Positions 1 to 6,583 are shown, numbered from the stretch's first letter. The stretch: DNA of 7,107 bases from Clostridiales bacterium (GCA_012511485.1 JAAZFZ010000295.1:1-7107), one strand, 5' to 3'. The notes: generated by a model not told the origin, from the sequence alone. Numbers and translations: made by a program.

Positions 1-972
1 AATCGGCTCTACACCGTCCACAAGAACATCAACGGCATGCCTTAAAAAGTTCTGGTGACCGTTCTGTTCAACTCTCTTTAATGCGGTGTCGGTTAATATG
101 CCGTTATCCTCCGAAAAGATTTTAACCTCCTCGTTGTCCCACGAAAAGCCCGCTTTTGTGCCGTAAATCTCGACAAAGCGGTGTTCCCTTTCGATATTTG
201 ATGCCCAGCTGAATTCAATTTGAAGCATTGCACCGTTGGCGAACCTTATCATGCCGATTGCCAAATCCTCAACATCGAAGGTGCCATCCTTTTTCTCGTC
301 ACCGAAAGCGGAGTGAACGGAATCGCTGACATCCGTATCGGCAAACTTGCAGTAGGTTGCACCCGAAACCGCAACGGGAGTAGGGTTGCCCATGAGCCAA
401 ATCGCAAGGTCAATCATATGCACTCCCAGGTCAATAAGAGGGCCGCCGCCTGAAAGCTCTTTGGTCGTGAACCAGCCGCCCTTGCCGGGAATTCCCCTGC
501 GCCTCTGCCAGCCGCAGCGGCCTGCATAGAGTTCGCCTGCCTTGCCGTCGGCAATATACTGCTTGAGATAAGTTGAGCCGCTGACAAAGCGGTTGTTGCG
601 CATAACCATAAGTAGCTTGCCTGATTTTTCAGAAGCCTCTTTCATTTTCTTCGCTTCTTCAGGACCAACAGCGTCGGGTTTTTCGCAGAACACATTTTTG
701 CCCGCCTCAAAAGCTGCAACGGCTATTTTTGAATGCAAGTAGTTCGGTGTGCAGATATCCACACATTCAACATTTTTATCCTTCACAAGTTCATTAAAAT
801 CTGTATATACCTTGGCATCGGGGAACCATTTCTCGCTTGCAAGCTCAGCTCTCTGTTCAATGATATCGCAAAGAGCAACAATTTCAACTCTATCATCCTT
901 TAGGTATGCGGGGATATGAGCGCCCTTTGCAATGCCGCCGATTCCGACTATACCTATTCTGACCTTTTTCAT
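1..972 (-). CDS. Gfo/Idh/MocA-family NAD(P)-dependent oxidoreductase (C-terminus cut by window edge)
   Basis: Reading the minus strand from ATG at 970-972 gives 324 codons without a stop up to base 1, so the 3' end lies outside the window. The N-terminus is a Rossmann nucleotide-binding fold: GIVGIGGIA at residues 7-15 is the glycine-rich loop, and V-D-I-C-T-P-N at 71-77 follows. CEKP at 96-99 carries the family's catalytic lysine (K98). The second domain has GGGPLIDLGVHMID at 175-188, with the conserved Asp181 and His185. Family members are usually 330-400 residues, so most of the protein is here. They oxidise or reduce sugar or inositol hydroxyls in the cytoplasm; the substrate cannot be read from sequence. 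AAAGGA (981-986 on the plus strand) lies 8 nt before the ATG and supports this start. It is divergent from a GH89 alpha-N-acetylglucosaminidase, so an amino-sugar or glycoside substrate is plausible but inferred. The NAD-dependent glycosidase family GH109 shares this fold; I see no specific evidence for it. Confidence 0.93.
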   Translation of the reverse strand, partial: MKKVRIGIVGIGGIAKGAHIPAYLKDDRVEIVALCDIIEQRAELASEKWFPDAKVYTDFNELVKDKNVECVDICTPNYLHSKIAVAAFEAGKNVFCEKPDAVGPEEAKKMKEASEKSGKLLMVMRNNRFVSGSTYLKQYIADGKAGELYAGRCGWQRRRGIPGKGGWFTTKELSGGGPLIDLGVHMIDLAIWLMGNPTPVAVSGATYCKFADTDVSDSVHSAFGDEKKDGTFDVEDLAIGMIRFANGAMLQIEFSWASNIEREHRFVEIYGTKAGFSWDNEEVKIFSEDNGILTDTALKRVEQNGHQNFLRHAVDVLVDGVEPI

Positions 973-995
973 TTAGTTCATCCTTTCTGAAAGTT

Positions 996-1011
996 TGTTG
1001 TGCCAACACAA
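996..1011. promoter_or_regulatory. small inverted repeat, operator candidate
   Basis: Two overlapping dyads occur here: TGTTG-tgc-CAACA (996-1008) and TTGTG-ccaa-CACAA (998-1011). They lie just inside the predicted transcription start of the minus-strand oxidoreductase (its -10 is at 1015-1020), where a repressor could block it. The arms are only 5 bp, so chance is possible. No regulator gene in the window is adjacent. Confidence 0.3.
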
Positions 1012-1014
1012 GTG

Positions 1015-1023
1015 ATTATAACA
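1015..1023 (-). promoter_or_regulatory. extended -10 promoter of the oxidoreductase gene
   Basis: On the minus strand this reads TGTTATAAT, a perfect TGn-TATAAT extended -10. The -35 is weak: TTTATT (1037-1042, 16-nt spacer) is the best candidate. The predicted start of transcription is near 1008, giving a leader of about 36 nt that contains the AAAGGA ribosome binding site. Confidence 0.5.
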
Positions 1024-1068
1024 TATTGCTCTTAATAATAAACCAATATTATCCATTTTATTAGATAA

Positions 1069-1099
1069 TTGTAGAATTTCGAGTTAACTGTGATATAAT
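1069..1099 (+). promoter_or_regulatory. extended -10 promoter of the GH89 gene
   Basis: TGATATAAT at 1091-1099 is a perfect TGn-TATAAT extended -10. TTGTAG at 1069-1074 is a -35-like element, but its spacer is 19 nt, so the extended -10 probably dominates. Transcription would start near 1106, about 24 nt before the GH89 ATG. It is back-to-back with the oxidoreductase promoter. Confidence 0.55.
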
Positions 1100-1129
1100 A
1101 ATACTCAACTATAATTCGGAGGATTTTCG

Positions 1130-3235
1130 ATGGATAATCTCATAAAAAGAAACACTCCTGCAATTTCGGAATACTTTGAAACGAGGATAATTCCTAAGCA
1201 GGGGGAAAAAAGCATATATGAAATTGAGGCTCAAAACGGCAAAATTCTGCTTAGCGGCGACTGCAAAATCAGCCTTGCTATGGCATATTACCGCTACCTG
1301 AAGGAGTTTTGCTTTGTCAACCTATCATGGTGTGCAAATACGCATTTGGATATAGAAAATGCTCCCCTGCCCGATAGAAAGATTACACATGCCTTCGAGC
1401 AGCAGAAAAGGGCATATATGAACTACTGCACCTTCGGCTATTCCGCCTGCTGGTGGGACTGGGAGCGCTGGGAGCGTGAAATTGATTTCATGGCAATCAA
1501 CGGCATCAATATGCCGCTTTCAATTGTCGGCACAGAGGCAGTGTGGTTCTACACGCTGCTTGATATGGGGATTGAACAGAGTGATGCGCTCGACTTTCTT
1601 TCAGGGCCTATGTATTGGCCGTGGCAGCTTATGAATAACCTTGACGGCTATATGCCTCTTGTGGATCATCTATACATAAAAAAGAGGATGGAGTTGGGCA
1701 AGAAAATAATCGAGCGTGAGCTTGAGCTTGGAATGACGCCTGTTCAGCAGGGCTTTTCAGGTCATGTACCCAGAATAATCAAGGGTCTTGCAAAAAGAGC
1801 GAAAATATATGCCGCAAAGCCCTGGTGCAACTTTCACCCGACATTTCAGCTTGACCCGCTCGACCCTCTTTTCGGTCAAATAGGCAGGGCTTTGCGTGAA
1901 AAGCAGAAGGAGCTTTTCGGCGCACATCATTTCTATGCCTGCGACCCGTTCAATGAAAACGAGCCTCCCGTCAAGGGTGATGGTTACCTGGCAGATGTGG
2001 GCAAGGCCATCTCTGAACTTTATTCGGATTTTGACAGCGAAGCAGTGTGGGTCATGCAGTCTTTGTCACTCAGGGAGCCGATTGTCAAGGCCGTTGATAG
2101 GGAGAAGCTTCTTATACTTGACATCGATTCAAGTAAATATAAAGAAACAGAGGGCTTCTGGGGCTATGATTTCATTCTCGGCAATATTCACAATTTCGGC
2201 GGCAGAACAGCTCTGCACGGCAGTATAAAGGCTCTTGCGGATAACCCTTACCTTGAAATCAAAAAGAAATACCCGAATTTAGTTGGCACGGGGCTTTTCA
2301 TGGAGGGCATAAACCAGAACCCTCTGTATTATGACCTTGCCTTTGAAATGCTCACCGAAAACAAAAAAAAGGATTTGGATTCATGGCTGCCAGGCTATGC
2401 AAAGCGTCGTTACGGCAGTGATGAGGAATGTCTCAAGCAGGCTGTTTCCCTCCTGCGGGACAGCTGCTACAGCGAAAAATGCACCGGCAGAGAAACAGGC
2501 TCGATAATATGTGCAAGGCCATCCACTCAAATCCATCACACTGCACCGAATGACTTCTTTGAGCTAAGGTATGACAACAAAAAGTTGTTTAAGTCCGTCG
2601 GGCTTATGCTTGAGAGCCAAAATTCAAAAAAAGAAGGCTATACTTTTGATCTATGTGATATCCTGCGCCAGGCTCTAAGCAACCATGTAAAGGAATACTA
2701 TATTAAGGCTATGAGCGGATTTAACAACAAAAATGCCGCAGACTTTGAAAACGGCTGCAACTCATTTCTTGAGGCCTGTGAGGATATAGACAGGCTCGTT
2801 TCAACTATCCCTGAAATGACGCTGGGATACTATCTGAAAAAGGCACGCGAATGCGCTCTGCTTGATGCGGACAAGCAGAATTTTGAAATGAATTTGCTTG
2901 TGCAGATTACACTTTGGGGTCCTGCCGCCGACACTCAGCTCTATGACTATGCGTGGAAGGAATGGGGCGACCTTATAAAAACATATTATACAGTACGCTG
3001 GCGTGCATTTTTCGAATACCTTGCATCTAAATTCAGTGAAAAAAAACCTGTTTCAACCTTGACAAAGAAAAGATACTACGACAGGGACGATTATTTGGGG
3101 AACGCTCCGTATAAAAAGATGGCTAAATTTGAAAGGAACTGGATTTCAGGCTATCATCCGGGCAAGGAGTCTGAGGAAGACACAATTGATGTTGCTCGGG
3201 AGTTATTTATAAAGTATTCGGAAAAAATCAAATAA
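1130..3235 (+). CDS. alpha-N-acetylglucosaminidase, glycoside hydrolase family 89
   Basis: This 701-residue protein is colinear with human NAGLU (743 residues) and bacterial GH89 catalytic modules, which remove terminal alpha-linked GlcNAc from heparan sulfate fragments or mucin-type glycans. Residues 1-90 form the small N-terminal alpha/beta domain. The family signature begins at N98-Y-C100-T and includes WWDWERWEREIDF at 108-120 and GIN near 125. CDPFNENEPP at 271-280 matches NAGLU DTFNEMQPP, making Glu276 the predicted acid/base. HNFGG is at 354-358. MEGINQN at 391-397 matches PEGISQN, making Glu392 the predicted nucleophile. The all-alpha C-terminal domain contains QITLWGP (592-598) and YYTVRWR (619-625). 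GGAGGA at 1118-1123, 6 nt before the ATG, fixes the start. No signal peptide, anchor, carbohydrate-binding or other accessory module is visible, so it is probably cytoplasmic. NAGLU QGW is QSL here (310-312), so specificity may differ. Confidence 0.95.
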   Translation: MDNLIKRNTPAISEYFETRIIPKQGEKSIYEIEAQNGKILLSGDCKISLAMAYYRYLKEFCFVNLSWCANTHLDIENAPLPDRKITHAFEQQKRAYMNYCTFGYSACWWDWERWEREIDFMAINGINMPLSIVGTEAVWFYTLLDMGIEQSDALDFLSGPMYWPWQLMNNLDGYMPLVDHLYIKKRMELGKKIIERELELGMTPVQQGFSGHVPRIIKGLAKRAKIYAAKPWCNFHPTFQLDPLDPLFGQIGRALREKQKELFGAHHFYACDPFNENEPPVKGDGYLADVGKAISELYSDFDSEAVWVMQSLSLREPIVKAVDREKLLILDIDSSKYKETEGFWGYDFILGNIHNFGGRTALHGSIKALADNPYLEIKKKYPNLVGTGLFMEGINQNPLYYDLAFEMLTENKKKDLDSWLPGYAKRRYGSDEECLKQAVSLLRDSCYSEKCTGRETGSIICARPSTQIHHTAPNDFFELRYDNKKLFKSVGLMLESQNSKKEGYTFDLCDILRQALSNHVKEYYIKAMSGFNNKNAADFENGCNSFLEACEDIDRLVSTIPEMTLGYYLKKARECALLDADKQNFEMNLLVQITLWGPAADTQLYDYAWKEWGDLIKTYYTVRWRAFFEYLASKFSEKKPVSTLTKKRYYDRDDYLGNAPYKKMAKFERNWISGYHPGKESEEDTIDVARELFIKYSEKIK

Positions 3236-3337
3236 AAGGGTATTCAGTCTGATATTTAGCAATAACACCGGTCAACCGCAATATGCCATAGTGGTGGCTT
3301 CATATACAATAAAACAATCCTTCGCGGAGGGCAGAAT

Positions 3338-4072
3338 ATGAATGACTTTATTATCAGAACCGCCAAGCTTTTGGGCGATGAAGCAATGCAAAAGCTCAAA
3401 AAAGCCCATGTGGCTGTCTTTGGCATTGGCGGTGTCGGCTCATTTACAGTTGAAGCACTTGCCAGAAGCGGTGTCGGGAAGCTGACTCTGTTTGATGACG
3501 ACATTGTATGTGAAAGCAACATTAACCGTCAGCTAATTGCAACGCGGAAAACTCTCGGCAGAAAAAAGGTTGAAGTTGCAAGAGAAAGAGTGCTTGAGAT
3601 TAACCCTGAGGCACAGGTTAATGCTGTTGCCGTTTTCTACACTGAAAAGATTGCAGACAGCTTTGACCTTTCGGAGTTTGACTATATTGTGGATGCCATT
3701 GACACCGTATCATCAAAGCTGGTGCTTATTGAAAGGGCAAAGGCAGGCAATGTAAATATTATCAGCTGCATGGGTGCGGGCAACAAGCTTGACCCGACCC
3801 GATTTGAGGTTTCGGACATCAGCAAAACTACTGTCTGCCCACTTGCAAAGGTGATGCGCTGTGAGCTGAGAAAGCGTGGAATAGAGAATCTGAAGGTTGT
3901 ATATTCGAAGGAACCCGCAATTAATCCAACAAAGGAAGATGAGCCGCAGCCCTCAAGCCTACGAGGAGGAAGGCCGAAAAGGCAGACGCCGGGCAGCGTT
4001 TCTTTTGTGCCCTCTGTGGCAGGGTTAATCGTTGCGGGAGAGGTCATAAAGGATATAGCAGAAATAAAGTAA
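3338..4072 (+). CDS. tcdA: tRNA threonylcarbamoyladenosine dehydratase (TcdA/CsdL, E1-like ThiF family)
   Basis: TcdA uses ATP to dehydrate and cyclise t6A to ct6A at position 37 of ANN-decoding tRNAs, stabilising decoding. The 244-residue protein has the ATP loop FGIGGVGS at 28-35, the acidic stretch FDDD at 52-55, the adenylation-site NINRQ at 61-65, GRKK at 74-77, VDAID at 118-122, and the TcdA-type segment GAGNKLDPTRFEVSDISKT at 146-164 followed by C167-P-L. The C-terminus ends PSVAGLIVAGEVIKDI. It is somewhat shorter than E. coli TcdA (268). GGAGGG at 3326-3331, 6 nt before the ATG, supports the start. The 102-nt gap after GH89 shows no convincing terminator; TACAAT at 3305-3310 could be a -10 but lacks a good -35, so read-through from GH89 is possible. 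Another ThiF-like enzyme (ThiF, MoeB, HesA) is less likely because of the TcdA-specific central segment. Confidence 0.93.
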   Translation: MNDFIIRTAKLLGDEAMQKLKKAHVAVFGIGGVGSFTVEALARSGVGKLTLFDDDIVCESNINRQLIATRKTLGRKKVEVARERVLEINPEAQVNAVAVFYTEKIADSFDLSEFDYIVDAIDTVSSKLVLIERAKAGNVNIISCMGAGNKLDPTRFEVSDISKTTVCPLAKVMRCELRKRGIENLKVVYSKEPAINPTKEDEPQPSSLRGGRPKRQTPGSVSFVPSVAGLIVAGEVIKDIAEIK

Positions 4073-4104
4073 AAAATTACAGCCGGTTCTAAGAGAACCG
4101 GCTG
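4071..4104 (-). terminator. intrinsic terminator between convergent genes
   Basis: CAGCCGGTTCT (4080-4090) and AGAACCGGCTG (4094-4104) form a perfect 11-bp GC-rich stem with a 3-nt loop. Read on the minus strand, the stem is followed by TAATTTTTTAC, a proper U-tract, so it ends the GH13-TetR transcript. On the plus strand only CTCATATTT follows, so it probably also stops tcdA transcription but less strongly. The A-run that gives the minus-strand U-tract begins within the tcdA stop codon (4070-4072). Confidence 0.88.
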
Positions 4105-4115
4105 CTCATATTTAG

Positions 4116-4727
4116 CTACAATGTGTTTTTGCCCTCGCCGTCAATTATTGACTCAAAGGAGCCTTGAATCAGCATGCGCATATAATCCTTCATCTGCTCC
4201 TTTTTATAAGGGTTATCGCTGACTACCCACCATTCTAAAAGGGAAATAAAGGCTCCCGTAAAATAAGCCGAAATAACCTCATGTGGGATAACATATACTA
4301 TACCGTTTTTTGCATTGTTCTCAATTCTGTGCATGACCATCTTATTTATTGCTTGATATAGTTTATCCAGAATATAAGTATTAGGTGTCTTTTCAAACAA
4401 AAGCCTGAACAATGATCTGTTTTCTGTCAGATAGGTCAATAAATCCTCAAGCATGGACATATAACAGTCTATAAACTGCTTTCCGGTGCAGTCATCATTG
4501 AGTTTAAATCTCAAAACAATTGAATAAATGAAGAACTTGAGAAAGTCCTCCTTATCCTTAAAATGCTTGTAGAAGGTTGCCCTGTGAATATTTGCAGCTT
4601 CACAGATTTCAAGCACGGAAATGCTTGAATAATCTCTCTGGGCAAGCAACCCGAAAAGAGCGTCTATTAAAGCTTTTTTAGTCTTGACTATTCGTAAATC
4701 CTCTTTTTTTTCCAGCACATCACTCAT
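4116..4727 (-). CDS. TetR/AcrR-family transcriptional regulator, DhaS-like C-terminal domain
   Basis: The 203-residue protein has an N-terminal TetR helix-turn-helix: T-K-K-A-L-I-D-A-L from residue 16, then SISVLEICEAANIHRATFYKHFKDKEDF at 35-62, with HRATFYKHF as recognition helix. The rest is helical, and VISAYFTGAFISLLEWWV at 151-168 is typical of the TetR_C_7 (DhaS-like) ligand-binding and dimerisation domain. A TTG at 4742 could extend the frame by five codons, but the ATG at 4725-4727 is preceded at 7 nt by AGGTG and is preferred. It starts 24 nt after the GH13 stop and is very likely cotranscribed with it, ending at the terminator at 4080-4104. TetR proteins usually repress their own operon and release DNA on ligand binding; the ligand is unknown. 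The palindrome at 6584-6595 is a candidate operator. TetR regulators are less usual than LacI or GntR types beside a glucosidase gene. Confidence 0.9.
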   Translation of the reverse strand: MSDVLEKKEDLRIVKTKKALIDALFGLLAQRDYSSISVLEICEAANIHRATFYKHFKDKEDFLKFFIYSIVLRFKLNDDCTGKQFIDCYMSMLEDLLTYLTENRSLFRLLFEKTPNTYILDKLYQAINKMVMHRIENNAKNGIVYVIPHEVISAYFTGAFISLLEWWVVSDNPYKKEQMKDYMRMLIQGSFESIIDGEGKNTL

Positions 4728-4734
4728 TTTTATC

Positions 4735-4739
4735 ACCTG
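4735..4739 (-). promoter_or_regulatory. ribosome binding site deciding the TetR start
   Basis: AGGTG on the minus strand, 7 nt before ATG 4725-4727. It lies inside the longer frame that would begin with TTG at 4742, so it argues for the shorter 203-residue protein. Confidence 0.65.
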
Positions 4740-4751
4740 CAAATATTGAAA

Positions 4752-6428
4752 TTATTCAAATAAATATACTCGAGTTTCATATGGCTTTGTCACAAAGCCA
4801 TTATTTGTTATACCTACATCCTTATAGTTACTCAGCAAAAGCTTGCCCTCACCGAGATAAAATCCCTGCGGAGCCTTGAAATTAACCGGCTTTTCTGTGA
4901 ATGAGCAGACAACAAGCAGCCTTTTACCCTCATAATTTCTCTCATAAACATAGAGGCTTGTGCTGTTTTTATAATGCTCATCATAATTGCCGTAAATAAT
5001 TATCGGGTTCTCCTTGCGGATTTTTAATAGCCTGCGGTAGAAGTTAAGCAGAGAGTCGGGGTCTTTTTCAGCCGCTTCAACATTGATTTGCTTATAGTTC
5101 GGGTTAATGTAAAACCACGGCTCGCCTGTTGTGAAGCCTGCACCGGGTTTATCGCTCCACTGCATGGGTGTTCTTGCGTTCTCTCTGGTAGCACGGTTAG
5201 TAATCTCCAAAAATTTTTTATCCGAAACACCGAGCTTTTTAAATATTTTGTAATTATTGAAGGTTATTACATCCTTGTATTTGTTCAAATCGTTAATTTT
5301 AATGTTTGTCATGCCTATTTCCTGCCCCTGATAAATGAAGGGGGTGCCGCTTTGGCAAATATACATGACTGCAAGCATTTTTCCGCTTGCAACACGGTAT
5401 TTCAGGCTACCGAAACGGTCAATAATACGAGGATGGTCATGGTTTTCAATATAGAGCGAATTCCATGCCCTGCCGTAAAGCTTCTTCTGCCAGGCTGTAA
5501 AAGCCTTTTTGAGCTTTTTAAGGCTGAACGGCATATGAATCCAGTCCGTCATAAAGCTATCCGCTTCCATGTGCTGAAAATGGAACATCAGATTAAGGTC
5601 CTGATTCGGACCCTCCTCAATGAATTTCAGAGCCTTTTCAGGAGTCATTCTGGGAGCCTCGCCGACGGTAAAGCAATCATAGTTGTCAAGAACATCATGC
5701 TTGAACTCCGAAAGATATTCATGCAGATGCGGACCGTTTGTGTAATGCTCCATACCGCAGCCGACTGGTAGCGGGAAGCCGTTTGGCAGACCCTCTCTCT
5801 TGGAAATATAGGTAATAACATCCTCCCTGAAGCCGTCAACGCCCATATCGAGCCAGTATTTCATGATGCCCTTGACTTCCTGCCGAACCTTGGGATTATC
5901 CATATTCAGGTCAGGTTGCTTTTTTGCGAAAACATGGAGGTAGTATTCATCGAGCTTTTCATTATACTCCCATGCGCCCCCTTCAAAGCATGACTTCCAG
6001 TTGTTCGGAGGGTTTTTGCCCTTGCCCTTGCGCCAGAAGTAATAGTCGTGATAGGGGCTTTCCTTGCTCTCCATGCTCTTTTTAAACCAATCATGCTCGT
6101 CGGAGGTATGGTTAAGAACCAAATCCATAATGACCTTTAAGCCGCGTTTGTGAGCCTCGTCAAGGACTTTTTTGAATATTTTAATATCGCCGTAATCGGG
6201 AGAAATGTTTCTGTAATCCGAAATATCGTAGCCATAGTCCGCATTGGGCGAACAGTAGAGCGGAGAGAACCATATTGCATCAACATTCAGCGATTTTATG
6301 TAGTCCAGTTTTGATAAAACTCCTTCAAGGTCACCGATACCGTCACCGTTGCCGTCGCAAAAGCTCCTGGGCCATATTTGATAAACGGCTAACTCCTTAT
6401 ACCAATTCCTGCCTACCTTAGATTCCAT
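4752..6428 (-). CDS. GH13 (subfamily 31-type) alpha-glucosidase / oligo-1,6-glucosidase
   Basis: This 558-residue cytoplasmic enzyme has the length and architecture of oligo-1,6-glucosidase (MalL type), which releases glucose from isomalto-oligosaccharides and panose. The metal loop DGNGDGIGD is at 25-33, and DYGYD at 64-68 is in the -1 subsite. Conserved region I is DLVLNH (102-107), region V is QPDLN (171-175), region II is GFREDVI (199-205) with nucleophile Asp203, region III is VGEAP (255-259) with acid/base Glu257, and region IV is ENHDHPR (328-334) with Asp331. GTPFIYQGQEIGM and the ARTPMQW motif complete the family pattern. Val204 after the nucleophile is the residue linked to alpha-1,6 rather than alpha-1,4 preference. 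Glu202 and His332 depart from the usual forms. The open frame continues upstream to a TTG at 6611, but GGAGGA 6 nt before ATG 6426-6428 sets the start. No signal peptide is seen. Dextran glucosidase or trehalose-6-phosphate hydrolase are alternatives. It is first in an operon with the TetR gene. Confidence 0.93.
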   Translation of the reverse strand: MESKVGRNWYKELAVYQIWPRSFCDGNGDGIGDLEGVLSKLDYIKSLNVDAIWFSPLYCSPNADYGYDISDYRNISPDYGDIKIFKKVLDEAHKRGLKVIMDLVLNHTSDEHDWFKKSMESKESPYHDYYFWRKGKGKNPPNNWKSCFEGGAWEYNEKLDEYYLHVFAKKQPDLNMDNPKVRQEVKGIMKYWLDMGVDGFREDVITYISKREGLPNGFPLPVGCGMEHYTNGPHLHEYLSEFKHDVLDNYDCFTVGEAPRMTPEKALKFIEEGPNQDLNLMFHFQHMEADSFMTDWIHMPFSLKKLKKAFTAWQKKLYGRAWNSLYIENHDHPRIIDRFGSLKYRVASGKMLAVMYICQSGTPFIYQGQEIGMTNIKINDLNKYKDVITFNNYKIFKKLGVSDKKFLEITNRATRENARTPMQWSDKPGAGFTTGEPWFYINPNYKQINVEAAEKDPDSLLNFYRRLLKIRKENPIIIYGNYDEHYKNSTSLYVYERNYEGKRLLVVCSFTEKPVNFKAPQGFYLGEGKLLLSNYKDVGITNNGFVTKPYETRVYLFE

Positions 6429-6434
6429 AAGCTT

Positions 6435-6440
6435 TCCTCC
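6435..6440 (-). promoter_or_regulatory. ribosome binding site deciding the GH13 start
   Basis: GGAGGA on the minus strand, 6 nt before ATG 6426-6428. It removes 61 upstream in-frame codons that have no family similarity and overlap the promoter region; the first residues after it (W-Y-K-E-L-A-V-Y-Q) are where GH13_31 enzymes normally begin. Confidence 0.9.
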
Positions 6441-6467
6441 GTTCTCTCCATGATTTACATCTACTAC

Positions 6468-6496
6468 ATAATAAACCCTATTGCAATAAAAATCAA
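6468..6496 (-). promoter_or_regulatory. predicted promoter of the GH13-TetR operon
   Basis: On the minus strand the -35 is TTGATT (6491-6496) and the -10 is TATTAT (6468-6473), with an ideal 17-nt spacer. Transcription would begin near 6461, a leader of about 33 nt. The palindrome TATTGCAATA (6479-6488) lies within the spacer. An alternative -10, TATACT (6575-6580), lacks a well-spaced -35. Confidence 0.5.
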
Positions 6497-6549
6497 CTGT
6501 GATTTGAGTACAGGCATTGCAAATGCTCGAATTCCGATGCAATAATTGC
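6479..6549. repeat. cluster of three GCAAT/ATTGC dyads, operator candidate
   Basis: Three related dyads lie within 71 nt: TATTGCAATA (6479-6488, perfect palindrome), GCATT-gca-AATGC (6514-6526) and GCAAT-a-ATTGC (6539-6549). The first is inside the spacer of the predicted GH13 promoter and the others are upstream of it, the layout expected for cooperative repressor sites. GCAA/TTGC half-sites resemble those of LacI-type sugar regulators, but the regulator is unknown. The stretch is AT-rich, so some similarity could be chance. Confidence 0.45.
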
Positions 6550-6583
6550 TTAGATATTTTTTTACTTACTGCATAGTATACTA

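Noticed and set aside
220..453. 77-codon open frame on the plus strand
   Set aside because: It lies wholly opposite the oxidoreductase frame, which has clear motifs here (D181, H185).
1..972. GH109-type NAD-dependent glycosidase
   Set aside because: The fold is shared, but I could identify no GH109-specific motif, and the EKP and D...H pattern fits ordinary dehydrogenases.
1896..2228. 110-codon open frame in another plus-strand frame
   Set aside because: It overlaps the GH89 catalytic core, which is unmistakably coding in its own frame.
3236..3337. Possible terminator or small RNA between GH89 and tcdA
   Set aside because: Only weak pairings such as GCCA...TGGC are present, with no U-tract, so nothing can be supported.
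3682..4047. 121-codon minus-strand frame
   Set aside because: It is antisense to tcdA, with low-complexity translation and no ribosome binding site context.
5088..5771. 227-codon open frame on the plus strand
   Set aside because: It is antisense to the GH13 gene, whose conserved regions cover the same bases; the translation shows no recognisable domain.
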